A DNA stretch of 64,000 nucleotides from Mucor racemosus (GCA_027405735.1 JAPEHQ010000011.1:1178001-1242000); one strand, 5' to 3'; positions 1 through 12,272 are shown, counted from the stretch's first letter. Made by a program: numbers and translations. Notes: a model not told the origin generated them from the sequence alone.

Positions 1-3000
1 ATACACGCAAGAGCCAGTATATTTACAATTATAATTATTTGTAAATATGTTTATAGCTATAATGTTTACAGCAACAATGGCTTTTGCTCGAGCATAAACT
101 TAAATAACACTTACTGCTTAAATTTATATGTAAGCCAAATCTAAGATTATATATGTTACTTTATCAATCATGAAATTTAAACAAATTAACCTTCTTTAAG
201 CTTACTATTTTAGTTCTTTATGATTGTCAGCTGTAAAAAGATTTGCTTTCAAGGATAATATCTACGATTGAATCTATGGTTATTAAACAAAACATTAGAT
301 TATTCTTTTTTTTTTTAGTTTCTATTATCATTTGAAATTTTATCACTTTCCTAAAATATTTCGTGGGTTTGAAGCCAGTTATAGCTTTTCATTGAGTAGG
401 TATAAATATCATCACCTTCGATTCGATCTGGTAATTATCAAGAAATACGTCCAACAATAGAGTAGTAAATAATGATATTTGATCTTAGTAGAATGCGGTT
501 AAATGAAAATATCAGTCTCTAATATAACGACTGCTACCTGTATTAAAAACATTAGTTCCTTATGTTAGAATGTGGCGTATTCAGATACAAGAAAAGAATA
601 CCAGATTGATAATAGTCTGACACGCCTTATCAAACGGTGAATATATCCTTGGAATATTGTGTGGAATATGCACACATTTATCCACTATATTGATCTCCAT
701 TTCATCTGATTCTCAATTAAAGTACAGCTGGCATGAATAGACATTACACTACTAAGTGATATATGCTGATTCATACTAATGCAAATTTTTCTACCAAGCT
801 TCTATCCTAGCAACTTATAGTTAAAGACCAATCAACATAATGTGGATTTAATCACACCATTATGATCAAGGGCCCATGAACTCTATGAATACACCGATTG
901 GTTACTATCAAGATTTATATCTGACAAGGGGTATTATTGGCTATGTATGGACCTAGGAATGCTGCTTACCTAATCTCTCTGATGAAAACTATATAAAGAG
1001 GACATTTATTTATTACAAAAGTCCTCAAGTAGAATATAACTTGATAATAAAACCCTAATGTTATCTAGTCGAATTCCTATTGTTTTTTTATACTTTTTTT
1101 CCGTGAATATCTCTACCTGTTCCACATACTAAAAACAAAAAGAGAGAAACAACACACGTAGTATAAAAGGATTTTTAAGGCTTTACATTTAGCGCAATTA
1201 AAACCTTGCTAAATTGCACATTTCAGCCAATGTAAAAGCAGCATTACAGCGTATGAACTATAAACTAAACAAAATAGGCAATATTTGCTATCATAGAAGC
1301 ATAAAATTTTCTACTAGAAAAACCGTCTGTCATATCATACATTCATTAAAAAATTGCAAAAACGAACCTGTAGAGCGATGCCGTAATTGAGCAAAGCACG
1401 ATTGAACGGCTAAGTCTCTTATACTATGGTATATCTACGTTTTAAATAAAAAAGCGTTTCTTTTTTTTTAACTTTTCTTATATTTAACCACGTACGGTCT
1501 GAAAATTTAGATTTTGTAGCGGACATTTTCGGGGCTCATTTTATCCTTACCAACACTCATGATTTTCATCAAAAAACAGAAAAATCAAATTTTGATACCA
1601 AAATCAACGTTTGAATATATTACATTGTGAGAGAAAATTGTAGCCATGACTAATACACATTTTATAAGAGCTTAATATTAAATGTTAAGTAATGAAAATT
1701 TGTACTTTTGTCCCAAAAACGGTTTTTTGATTAAAGGATTTTCATGTAATATTTTGCAATGAAAAGATTTGTTGTTTTTTATTGAGCAAATAGAGCACTA
1801 CATTCTGTGTATGTGTATATTTTTTGTTTTTATAATTAGTAGTATAATTGACTCTAAATTTGCAAAATCAGAAAAAGAAAAATTAAAAAATGTCAAAATT
1901 GATGATCTGGACAAGAATAATTTTCTAAATTAATATTCCGTTTATAAGCCTTGTAAGTCTTAAAAATAAGAGATTTTATAATACTTGTGAACTTTTTCGA
2001 GAATTTACGATGCTGTATCTACTTGATTCAAGCTTATTACTGTGAATCTTTATACATGTTAATATTGTGTGGTAGTTTATTTGATGATAATATAGTCTTA
2101 CATGATAATTAATGCGCTAGAGGTAATTTACATTAAGTTTTAGTCTTACCCCTCCAACATCATAAACATAGACATGGCCATCACTAGGAGATCTATTGCC
2201 ATCTTTTTACTCCCTTTGTCCGAAGCCAATTTATTCAATGCTTTACCAGAACAAACTTACTTTTGACTTGTAAAAATTAATTGATTAGTAAAATTATTTA
2301 TTAATAACAAGCTAAATAATAAGTAATAATTATGGTGTTCCTTTGATAGTTGGTAGTGATATAATACAAGAAGACAACATCTTGTTTTTCTCTTCTTAGC
2401 TGTTGACCACTAATAAATAGAAATAAATGCTTTTTAGAAACTAAATAGACTAACATGAGATTTTTCATTCATTAAAATCAAGTCAATACTATACATACTT
2501 TTATAATCACCAGTTTGTCTCCAGGTAGATATCGACTTCAGACCAAAAAAGCATTGATTACAACGTAGATAATGGAGCAAAATAATTAAGTCCTGGATGC
2601 TTTTTTTGTTCAAAAAAATATTATAAAGTGCCCTAACTGTTGCGTCCACAGGTTATTATAGTAATTTGTGAGATAATGAACCTTTTATGTTGTAATCCTT
2701 ATTGTGAAAGTAAGCTAACTACTTTGGGATGGCACTCCTAATTGTTCTCCGTTGAAGGATGGTTTGGAATGTGCGGGATATATGAGATACCATATTTGGC
2801 TGTATGAAATATGTGCCCCTCATATATGCTATGTTACTGATGTAAATAAATACTGATCTAACAACGGATGAAATTGTAATATAGAATTTGTATATAAAAA
2901 GGACAAATTATTGATATTAAATAAAGATTCTCTTCAGTTTTTGTGTGTGATTTAATTTAACCAGTTTCTTTATTAAATTATACATTTTTTTCTTGCTACA

Positions 3001-3236
3001 ATATTTATTCTAAATCCTGTGCAATTCACTAACATTAACAGTTAATAATTTATTTTCAAATAAACAATAGAAAAAACATGTACTTGTATCTGTTATTTGA
3101 CCTCAGTTTATTTATAAAAAAATATTAGTCTTTTTTTGTTGCAGTTTTAAACGTAAATAAAAGAGCTGATGAGGAAAGAGTAGGGAAGAAAAAAGATTTT
3201 GTGTGTTACCAAACAGTTTGTTGTCGTTGTTCCCAT
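1..3236 (+). repeat. Large direct duplication, copy 1 (left end outside the window)
   Basis: This stretch aligns by eye, in the same orientation, with 22139-24590. The match begins at the first base of the window, so the true left end is not visible. Copy 1 carries two extra blocks relative to copy 2, about 656-1125 and about 2632-3025; these may be insertions here or deletions there. It contains relics of genes: a short hydrophobic reading frame on the plus strand (about 20-105, interrupted by TAA) and a WD40-like exon on the minus strand (2145-2262). The rest is AT-rich with no open gene. The two copies differ at many single positions, so the duplication is not recent. Confidence 0.8.
2145..2262 (-). 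pseudogene. Relic of a WD40 exon resembling the C-terminus of dynein intermediate chain (copy 1)
   Basis: Read on the minus strand this segment encodes a piece like GKALNKLASDK, then after a frameshift SDGHVYVYDVGG. Cytoplasmic dynein intermediate chains end with a WD repeat of the form GxxLNKLxWDxxxGxxxAxGxSDGxxYVYDxG, so this looks like a decayed last repeat of that protein. The tryptophan of the WD motif is replaced and the frame is broken. No complete neighbouring exons can be read, so it is a relic and not a working gene. The family assignment comes from recalled sequence pattern. Confidence 0.4.
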
Positions 3237-4120
3237 TTGGTCCCCGAAAGAAGAACATGGGCAGAACTCTTTCAAACCCCAAATTTCAAATTGATATATG
3301 TCGTTAATAAGGCAATTCTGTTGAATCAGAGTAACTCATATCTGCTTTAAACCATTCAAATTATTTTTGTTATTAATTATATTATTATGATTGATATACT
3401 TTAGTAAATTGACTAAAAAGCCTTGATCTCATTGCTCTGTTCATCTGGGCTGCCTGATCTGCACAAAATATTTCATTCTGCCCATCTGTGCAGATCATTA
3501 TGTTCATGATAGGAAGCATAGTTCCGCTGTAGTGATGCTACTATTAAATGATGGAAGCATGATTCCATTGTCTTCATGCAATATCTATATGTTTATCCTT
3601 TTTGGTCAAACAATTAGTTTGTTCAGGATTTAAAGTTTATATTATTGAGCTTCTTGATTTTTTACGTAATCAAGACAATCTTTTAATGCCTGTTTCTGAA
3701 ATATTTGTTAGTGATCTGCATAGAGCAATCCTTATTTTGGTCTATGTGTTTCTTCAGTTTTTTATTTTATGAACTATTTGTTTTGTTTATGATTTGGTCT
3801 ATTTTATTATATGTTAAATTACTAATATTTTCTGTATTTACTGTTAAATTCATGTTACCTCTATTTGAATATTCGAACATGGTTTTATATTATGAAATAG
3901 CTGTTATATCAAAAGATACTACTAATATAAAAATGCTCTGCTGCTAAAATATACATTTTATTAATTCATTGATGCTTCATATTTATATGTTTTCTAGATG
4001 GTTATATGATTATTAAAATTATTAATGAATTGCCGGATATTGAGGTACTTGATATTATGATGATTTGGGAACAAATCATATACAATGGAATTTGTGGAAT
4101 TGGGAATCTGTTATTGTATC
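3237..4120. other. Gene-free AT-rich spacer
   Basis: I find no supported gene here. An 80-residue plus-strand reading frame at 3705-3947 is very rich in Phe, Leu, Ile and Met, as random AT-rich DNA would be, and has no recognisable domain. A short word around 3536-3570 resembles fragments at 21440-21460 and 55930-55960, so part of it is decayed repeat. Confidence 0.6.
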
Positions 4121-4483
4121 TAGGAATGGGCTTCGATTCGAGTTTGAATCGAGTTTTAACGGAAACGGCCATTCGATTCGAGTTGGAAAACGGCCCGTTC
4201 TTTTGTAACCCAGATAAAAAACGGGGTGGGAGCAAGTATTGGTTTGCCTTAAAGAGGCTGTTAATAGCAACCTTGTCAAGTTAATATGGGATTATGAATC
4301 GATAATAGCATATTTGACAGTTTCACAACTTGAAGTATTTTTTCAATCCTGTTTTCGAGCTTAGCTAACAAAAAAAGAAAAGAAGAAACTCGAATATCCT
4401 CATTCGAGTTTGCATAAAAAACGGCCCGTTAAAGCAGTCAAACTCGGTTAACCGTAATACGATGCGTTGTTTGTGAAATCCTA
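4121..4483 (+). mobile_element. hAT-like MITE, copy 1 (363 bp, non-autonomous)
   Basis: The element begins TAGGAATGGG and ends GAAATCCTA, giving short inverted termini TAGGA/TCCTA. It is flanked on both sides by the same 8-bp word ATTGTATC (4113-4120 and 4484-4491), a perfect target-site duplication. A second copy in opposite orientation lies at 19919-20285 with its own, different 8-bp duplication. Internally it has repeats of the word ACTCGAAT/ATTCGAGT and GGCCCGTT blocks, which makes it more GC-rich than its surroundings. An 8-bp duplication and small size without a transposase fit a hAT-superfamily MITE. Short reading frames inside it are not genes. Confidence 0.85.
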
Positions 4484-4534
4484 ATTGTATCATTTGGATA
4501 AGATGTAGGATTGCTTATGTTTCATTGTTGCCAA

Positions 4535-4594
4535 GTGTTTCTGAGTGTTCCTGAGTGTTCCTGAGTGTTCCTGAGTGTTCCTGAGTGTTCCTGA
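4535..4594 (+). repeat. 10-bp minisatellite, six units
   Basis: Six head-to-tail copies of GTGTTCCTGA; the first unit has one T for C change and the rest are identical. It lies 50 bp downstream of the MITE in gene-free DNA. Confidence 0.95.
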
Positions 4595-4754
4595 TACTCG
4601 CTGTTAATGCTAATGGTTATGCATAACATTTAGTATTATGATGAGTTACTAAATGTCATGCCATGTTGGATTTCAATAGTTGTTCCTGGGTTTCTACATC
4701 TGGGTAAACTTCTGATATATCAGAGATAGTCAAATAATAATCTATTTTGCAGCT

Positions 4755-5690
4755 TAAAACCTACTATGGGAACTGGGCTCCAAAATCAATGCGACAAATT
4801 GACCAGAAAATGATTCAAAAAACAAAATCGTTTAAATGTTCATGAACTACGAAGTAAGTCGACCTATCAAATTAAATAGCATTTGTACAGGTTTAAATTC
4901 TGCATTCATTTAAATAAAATTTAAAAAAATGTTTCACGTAAAATTTTGCGTAAAGTATAACTGAAATTTTGGAGGTTTTTTGAAGATACAGGACACTTTT
5001 TATAAATACATTTTAAACTTCAATAATGGAGATAATGCACGACAAATTTATCTATTGATCAAGCTATTATTGAACCATCTAGCTGCAGTTTTTATAGAGA
5101 AAACAAGATTTTTGTCCAATTTTTTTTTTGAAATTCAGAATTTGGGATGAGGGTATACAAGGAAAAATTGAGGCTAAAAACAAGGGTATCTCTTTGTACA
5201 CATTTTTGAGGATATCTCCACGAAAAATCAATATTTTGAAAAAAACTAAATTGGATCCGAGAGAGCTCAATGAGGTTGATTATATGAACGTGATAAAAAT
5301 GCTGCTCAATTTAACGAGTATTTTGAAATCTACTACAAAAATGTCAAAGAAAAAAATGAAAAAAATAAAGGTGCTCAGAATTTTTTTATACTAAAATATA
5401 TTATAGAGTATTTTAAAACAGTTAAGTTTAATTATTAAAAGTTGTTAGTATAGCTTAATTTTTTGCAGAGATATGAAGCCTCAAAGTTTTCAATTTTTAC
5501 CAGTGAAATACGTGTCAAAATCTGAAACATTAGCACTGAAAAATTAATACCAACTGCAAAAAATAGGATATTTTTGGATACTCATTTTTGGATTAAAGTT
5601 GGACATCTCAGGTACATTGATATATTGTTTTTTCTAGGCGTTATTTAGCGAAAAAAAAGTAAGGCAAGGATGAAAAATGGGAGTCAGTTT
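4755..5690 (+). repeat. Dispersed AT-rich repeat family, copy A (5'-truncated)
   Basis: About 0.94 kb that aligns by eye with 18700-20330 (minus), 35500-36640 (plus), 53040-54345 (minus) and 56590-57514 (plus). Compared with those copies this one lacks the first 150-200 bp, including the part with the word TTTCGTCGAGAT. No terminal repeats or transposase were seen. A frame of about 80 residues (5128-5394) is open, but comparison with copy B shows mostly amino-acid-changing differences, so it does not look protein-coding. Confidence 0.8.
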
Positions 5691-6528
5691 TTAGGGGGAA
5701 AATTGTGAACGTTACCTATTTTGGGTCTTTTATGTGGTAAAAACCAGCTTAGGACTAAGTAGTGTAATCCGAATAATTTATATATATTGAGAAGTGTCTA
5801 AAATGTATCTTCAAAGCCAATTTTTTCTAGGTTTTTACAAACATTCAAAATTTCTATAAAATCGTTTAAATTTTCCACCTGCTGGCTACCATTAACTTCC
5901 AGTTTGCGAATAATGCTTGCTTTTCATGCACCAGGATTATTAGAAAGACTCTCACTGGAACAATGCAGGCCAAATCCATCACCATTTAATTTAACTTTCT
6001 GATAAAAAAAAAAAGATAAACACAGACTGGTACGACACCTTGCAAACAGATAAGCATTGGAATTGAATAGTGCGAGGTATATCCTTGAAGATATTGAGCG
6101 CTACTTCGTATAGTAAATTGAAATTGGGCATATTATTCACCAGAAAATTTTGTTGTCAAAAGGAAAAGATGGTGCCAAAAGGCCTGAGAAACATGATAAT
6201 GGTAATGGTAGTAGTAGTAGTAATACTGTAGTATTAGATCAGGAATCTGATTCGATCGCCGCTATGGCTTGAAAATGAAAATACATCTTTAAAGTATTAT
6301 TTGAACAAATTGACCAAATAAAAAAATAGCAAACTTAATGTTATAGCATAGAAAATAAAATGAAGTACACTTGGATATTTTTTTTTCTCGAAAAAAAAGT
6401 TTTCAAAGAGTGCATTTTTATCTGATACCGAGAGAATATTTCAATCTATCAAATTCAGAAACCCAGCTATCAATATCAACTGATTCAGCACACCATGCGC
6501 TGGAAGTGAACATAGTCACCTAAGCGAT
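5691..6528. other. Gene-free spacer upstream of the WD40 gene
   Basis: No coding signal was recognised. It contains a small run of AGT trinucleotides near 6200-6225. The last few hundred bases must include the promoter of the WD40 gene, but no clear TATA box stands out. Confidence 0.5.
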
Positions 6529-6550
6529 TGTGTGTGTGTGTGTGTGTGTG
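6529..6550 (+). repeat. (TG)11 microsatellite in the WD40 gene's upstream region
   Basis: Eleven uninterrupted TG dinucleotides end 59 bp before the start codon of the WD40 protein gene, so they lie in its promoter or 5' leader. Confidence 0.95.
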
Positions 6551-6609
6551 CGTTTTGCTTGGATATCATTAACGTTCTTCTTTTCTATTATTAAACAATA
6601 TAGAAAAAA

Positions 6610-8446
6610 ATGGACGTGTTGCCTAATCAAAGACAACCACCGTCCTCATTAAAATCATCATTAGGAGCAGGTGTAAATCGTGATCAACAAGTAGAAAAAC
6701 TTTTGAAAGAAGTAAAGCAACTTAAACAGAAAGTCGATGTATTAGACAAGGAGAATATAGCTTTGAAAAAGAGTATCTATGATTTATCAGCCAGATATGC
6801 AGCATCAATTTCTCAAGGAGGTTTAAGCTATAGACCCGGTCCTTTTGTTATAGATAACGAAGTAACGAATACTGGAAAAGCTCAAGAAATGATTACAAAA
6901 GCAGTGCAAGAGGCAGGTGGTGATATGGAGCCCTTTCAACCAGGTATATACATACAACAGACATGTACTAATCACTCGGTTTTAATCACATTTTCTAATA
7001 GTATATCCTCATGATTCTCGTGATGGAAAACCATTTCAATTACGTTATGAACTCAAGGTAATATATAAACTTCCTCTGATAAATAAAGCTTTTACTCAAC
7101 CTGATAAATTTAGGGGCATACAGGTGCTGTTTATACTGTCGAATTCTCACCAAATGGAGCCTTACTTGCATCTGGTTCATTTGATAAAACTGTTCGTATC
7201 TGGGATACAGCATCAGCTCAAAAGGAGGTAATGTATTTTTTTTTTTTTTGCAGAGAATTTCTATTATAAATAACGCACATATTAATAATCTGCATGTTAA
7301 TAGACACTTTGTTTAAAAGCACATACACTCAATTTATCAGATTTAGCATGGACACCGGATTCAAGTATGTTACTTTCTGGTGCTTATGATGAAACATGTA
7401 AAACTTGGGATGTTGAAAGTGGAAAATTATCCAGCAGTTACGATGCAGAAGGTCTTGTTCAATGTGTTGGTTGGGATTTTGTAGATTCAAATATATTTTA
7501 TTATGGTACATCAAGAAAAGTGCTTGCTATGGTAGATATTAGATCAGAGGGAAATGCTTCAGTTATAAGAAATGATGCTATGATTAATACATTGTATGCT
7601 TCAAGAGATGGTATTCATGTTATTACAGGTGATGCTCAAGGTATGCTGAAAGTATGGGATGTTCGATCAAGTAAGTTTATGTATAAATCTATGTTTTTGT
7701 TGAATGTATATCCTAATACATGATTTATAGAACAATGTATATCATCAAGATTGAATGACCCATCAAAAATGCCAATTACACATATTTCTGTTGGTAGAAG
7801 AAGTACAGATGCATCTAGAAGAGCCAGTATGTAGAATATTATGTTACAAATCAAGGATAAGTACTAATAATTTACTAGTTGATGATTATGATGAACCTAG
7901 ATATATGGCATTAAATAGCTACGATAACTGTAAGTACATATTAATTTTTTTTTTTTAGAATTGTGGTTAATCAAAATGTAAATAGTATTACGTGTGTATG
8001 ATCGTGGAATGGACCCTCCTAAATCAGAACTTCGATTAGTTCATTCATTAAAGGGTTTCAAGAACAAAAACTGGCCCATTAAATCTTCATTTTACTGTGG
8101 TAGTGGATACAATTCATCTATTCTTAGTAAACCATCTACTATAAATGATGTTTATGGTGATTCAGATTTGACACCCAATCCAGGAGATTATCTATTCGAT
8201 GCGCAAGAACCCAAAGAAGAAAAGAGTGTTTTATTAGCAACTGGCAGTGCTGATCCATATGCTTATCTTTACAATGTCGGTGAAGATAGTGCTGAATTAA
8301 TGCAACGACTTGAAGGCCATACAGATAGAGTTTACGCTGTTAATTTCCATCCCACAGAACCCATTTTGGCTAGTTGTTCTGCTGATTTTACTGTCAAAGT
8401 TTGGGGTCCAAGCTTAAATAGAGGAAAAAAGAAGACTATTAATTAA
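6610..8446 (+). CDS. WD40 repeat protein with N-terminal coiled coil
   Basis: Seven exons: 6610-6943, 7002-7057, 7114-7227, 7304-7670, 7731-7826, 7879-7929, 7986-8446. All junctions keep frame and give 492 residues. Residues about 25-60 ([18 protein letters not shown] and following heptads) predict a coiled coil. WD repeats follow, with clear blades at [20 protein letters not shown]...VRIWD, an imperfect [17 protein letters not shown] blade ending KTWD, a blade ending KVWDVRS, and a final blade [20 protein letters not shown] ending VKVWG. A long insert of about 90 residues separates the middle and last blades. Beta-propellers of this sort scaffold protein complexes; I cannot name an orthologue. 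The start is the first ATG after a purine-rich leader. MSH4 begins only 138 bp after the stop codon. An AATAAA lies at 8498. Confidence 0.85.
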
Positions 8447-8584
8447 ACCACTCACGCACACACCAACACACAACCCAAATCTGTATATAATATATCAAAT
8501 AAAAGCATATAAAGCAACGTAGAATACCTATATAATTTTCTTTGCTGTTTCCTTTTTTTTTTTTTTTAGTTATCACTTATAACA

Positions 8585-11500
8585 ATGTTTTCTCAATTTC
8601 AAGCAAATAGTATAATGGATCATAGCAAAATTTCTTCATCTATAATGGCTCCAAAAGAAAACGACAATACTAATAGATCCATCATTTTCTCTACTCAACA
8701 AACAACAAAAAGAGGAACTATAGGTGCATCTAATGATAGCGTATACCAAGAGAATGTCTTGAGAAGACCGTTTACAGATTTTATTAATAATCGACCAGAC
8801 ACAGCTGCAACATCTACTAGAAGACCTACAACTGCAGGTACAAATAATCTACCTCCAAAGCGAATTATGGCAATTGCAGAAGGTCGTGGTGTAGCAGTTG
8901 AAGCCGGAATTTGTATATTCGACATTAATAGTTGTGAAGTAGAGATTTCTCAAGTAATTTATTCTATACAGACAGTATATTTTGCCAATATCAATAACAT
9001 ATCTTATGTATATAGATAGCAGATTCACAAACATTTGTTAGAACCTTGCAAGCAGTTAATTTGAACGAACCTCAAAAGATACTCATGCCGCCTTATGCAG
9101 AGAATAATCAAACAATTCACCCTGGCACTTCAAATGAAAACAATGGAAATAAACTTAGTATTCTATTAAGGAATGAGTTTCCACATATTCCCATAATAAC
9201 TTTACCAAGAAAATACTTTAATGATGAGAAGGGAAAGCAGCATATTGTAGATTTATGCATACAAGAAGATATCGCTGGCCTTCTATTTGGTGCATCTACC
9301 AAGTATGTACATATTCCTGATATCTTAAATGCTTCATTTGCATTAAAGATTATATATTGTAGATATTTCTGCCTTGCTGCACTTGCTAGCGTTTTTCAGT
9401 ACGTTTTAATATATACAAAATCTATGCAATATTGTTGCTAATACAATTATAGATACGTATTTGAAACTGAAGGATGCTCATTTACTAATCATACCATCAA
9501 ATTTACATATAAAGGCGCAGAAGGTATTTGTATGTTACTCAGTTAATCAATGATATCCTAAAATTTGATTTATATCATAATGTAGGTGCAATGCTTATAG
9601 GTATACTTGTTGCAAAAAATTATTCTATACTTATATTGACAAATGTCAATAGATACAATCACTACAAAAAACTTGGAATTAGTACACAATACTACTCATA
9701 CTCATACAAAACGAAACACACTTTTGGGAATTGTAGATTATACATTGACTCCAATGGGAAAACGGTTACTTCGCACCAACATTTTACAACCTCCTTGCAA
9801 CATAAATGTTACTAATGATCGTTTAGATGCTATTGAAGAGCTTTGTAAAAATGAAGAGTGCATTTACAACATTCAATCTTGTTTAAAACAGCTGGTAGAC
9901 ATTGATTGTATTATCTCTTTTATTGTAAAAATTCCGAATACAAATGCAAAAAATTCTGTCTTTGCTGTTCGTTATTCTGAGCAAAAAATCAATCACGTTG
10001 TACATTTAAAGCAAGCAATGAAATCAATCAAGGCTATTGCAAAAAGTTTGTCTAATTATGTCAAGAACTCATTATCACAATTAAATCAACAGGATCATCC
10101 ATGTATATTGCTTCATACAATATATAATGTAAGCTATTTTAAACTGTATTGCATTACTCTATTGATATCTTTTGTTATAGATCTTATCAAATGAAATATT
10201 TGGTATGAAATATTCTTATCTAAAAAAAAAGTAAAAATACTGATAGTACCTTGTATATATATTTATATATTAGATGAACTTGAAGTAGCTATCAATAAGA
10301 TGATAAACGAGGATATTGGCATAGAGAAAAGCAGCTTAGGTATTCGTAATCAAAAATGTTATGCAGTAAAGGTATAGATATTGGATGTATTCCCATATAT
10401 TGGAAGAGATATTCACTTGCTTTGGTAGTCTGGAGTCAATGGATTGTTAGATGTTGGTAAGGGATCGAGGCTAGTAGTTGAATAATGCACTAATATAATA
10501 TATTGAATTTAGCTCGTCAAACTTACAAAGAGACAACTGAAGATATATTTGATTTGATTACTAGTTATGGAGAAACTTATAATCTTAGAATCAAGTTGGA
10601 TTATACTGCTGCTAAAGGTTACAGTATCTCCATGCAGACCAGTCAACTCACAGATGGAGCCCAATTGCCAGAAGTGTTCATTAATGTTATCCAAAAGAAA
10701 AAGACCTTACAATTCACTACATTAGAATTGGTATATTGCTTAGTTCATGCATTTGATTAAAGGTTATTTATTTCAATTATATATAGCTTCAAAAGAATAG
10801 TAGACTAAATGAATCAATGACAGAAGTCTTTCTCATGTCTGAAAAGTAAGTAAATACAACTAGCAATCAGCAATATCTACTTATTTGTAAATCAATAGAA
10901 CTGTGACACAATTGCTCCAAATCTTTAGAGATAATATAAATGCTTTATACAAATCATCAGAAGCTATAGCATTGTTAGATTTCCTCACTTCATTAGCATC
11001 TTACAATTTGAGTTCAATTGATCATGGTAAATAACTACTCAGATAATCTACATAGCCTTGTTATTCATTGTCTTGTAATAGTTCGCCCTGAATTTTCAAA
11101 TACATTGGCAATTAAAGCTGGACGACATCCCATATTAGATCGTATTTTAGTTACTCCAGTTGTACCAAATGATACATTTACTTCTTTATCCAGTAGTTTT
11201 CAATTTATTACAGGCCCAAATATGAGTGGAAAATCAACATATTTAAAGCAAATAGCATTATTAACTATCATGGCACAAATAGGATCATTGTACAATATAC
11301 ACATTTTATTTTGAAAATAGGTTCTAATACTTAATTTCACTTTTAGTGTACCTGCCGAATATGCTTCATTTCGATTATGCGATCAGGTATAAGTTATGCA
11401 TTAATTTGTATTTCATTAAAGTATTAAAATTTATATAAAAAAGCTGCTTACAAGATTGGCAAATGAAAACATGTTTTCAGATATTGGTACTTCATCCTTC

Positions 11501-12272
11501 ATGTCTGAAATGAGAGAAATTGCATATTTGCTGCAACATGTTACGAGTGATAGTATTGTTCTTATTGATGAATTGGGAAGAGGAACATCTCCAGAAGATG
11601 CATTGGGAATTAGTGGGGCTGTTTGTGAGGACCTTGCACGAACAAGAGCCTTTTGTTTCTTTGCTACTCACCTACATGAGTTGACATGTACTCTGAATAT
11701 TTATCCCAATGTTGTCAACTTGCAATTCAAAGTGAATGTTACGGTAAATTGTGATTGTTGTTATATAGGCTATGAACATTCGATTGAATAATTATTATTT
11801 ATTTTTTACATGTAGAAAACAAATGATAGGGATTGCACAGTTGATTATCAGTACAAGATTGAAGATGGAAGATTAGCAACTGAAAGCCATTATGGTATGG
11901 TTATTGTTTTTAATCTAGGATCACGATCTTCATTAAATGTAAATTTACATTAGGATTACAAACAGCTCAAATTCTTGGATTACCAAAAGAAGTATTAGCA
12001 TGTGCTTATAAGATTGTTTCTGATGTATGTAGAATATGATGTTTATAGACGATATACGTATATTTATTAAGCTTTATTTGATTTAGCTCGAAGGAAATAG
12101 GCGCAATTTACTTTTACGACAACCTGATGAACAACACAATTTGACTAGAGAACGTAAACTTCTTTGGTTTGCAGATAAAATGCTACAACTTGGTCAAACA
12201 ACAAAATCAGATCAACAACTTGAACAAGAACTTTATAAACTTCAAAATGACATGCGTAAAGAAACATTTTAA
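8585..12272 (+). CDS. MSH4: MutS homologue MSH4, meiotic recombination protein
   Basis: MSH4 pairs with MSH5 to form a clamp on recombination intermediates and promote crossovers in meiosis; it does not repair mismatches. Eighteen exons: 8585-8953, 9016-9302, 9363-9398, 9453-9523, 9586-9600, 9653-10128, 10181-10202, 10274-10371, 10429-10456, 10513-10730, 10787-10845, 10899-11026, 11082-11289, 11347-11386, 11444-11743, 11816-11894, 11954-12024, 12087-12272. The frame closes at every junction and gives 896 residues, near the usual 900-940. Seen in the translation: the connector region with [10 protein letters not shown], the lever region with NQKCYAVK, Walker [10 protein letters not shown] near residue 647, and Walker [11 protein letters not shown] near 727 followed by FATHLHEL. 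The N-terminal 95 residues are polar and low complexity. Family features match MSH4 rather than MSH2/6: no mismatch-recognition domain. It is convergent with MTR4, with 58 bp between stops. Confidence 0.95.

Noticed and set aside
3705..3947. 80-residue plus-strand frame
   Set aside because: Composition is what random AT-rich DNA gives (Phe, Leu, Ile, Met, Tyr); no domain, no upstream or downstream exons, located in repeat-rich spacer.
4002..4284. Overlapping frames on both strands of the MITE
   Set aside because: They run across element ends and target duplications and are open on both strands; the same frames recur with the other MITE copy, so they reflect repeat sequence and not genes.
4535..4594. 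Possible CRISPR-like regular repeat
   Set aside because: Units are 10 bp with no spacers; it is a minisatellite, and the genome is eukaryotic.
5128..5394. About 80-residue basic frame repeated in the dispersed repeat copies (also 19212-19598, 36086-36334, 53662-53850, 57097-57285)
   Set aside because: Open in several copies, which looked like a conserved small protein. But differences between copies A and B mostly change amino acids (e.g. Arg to Lys, Pro to Leu, Tyr to Asp), and the opposite strand is open as well, so there is no sign of selection on a protein.
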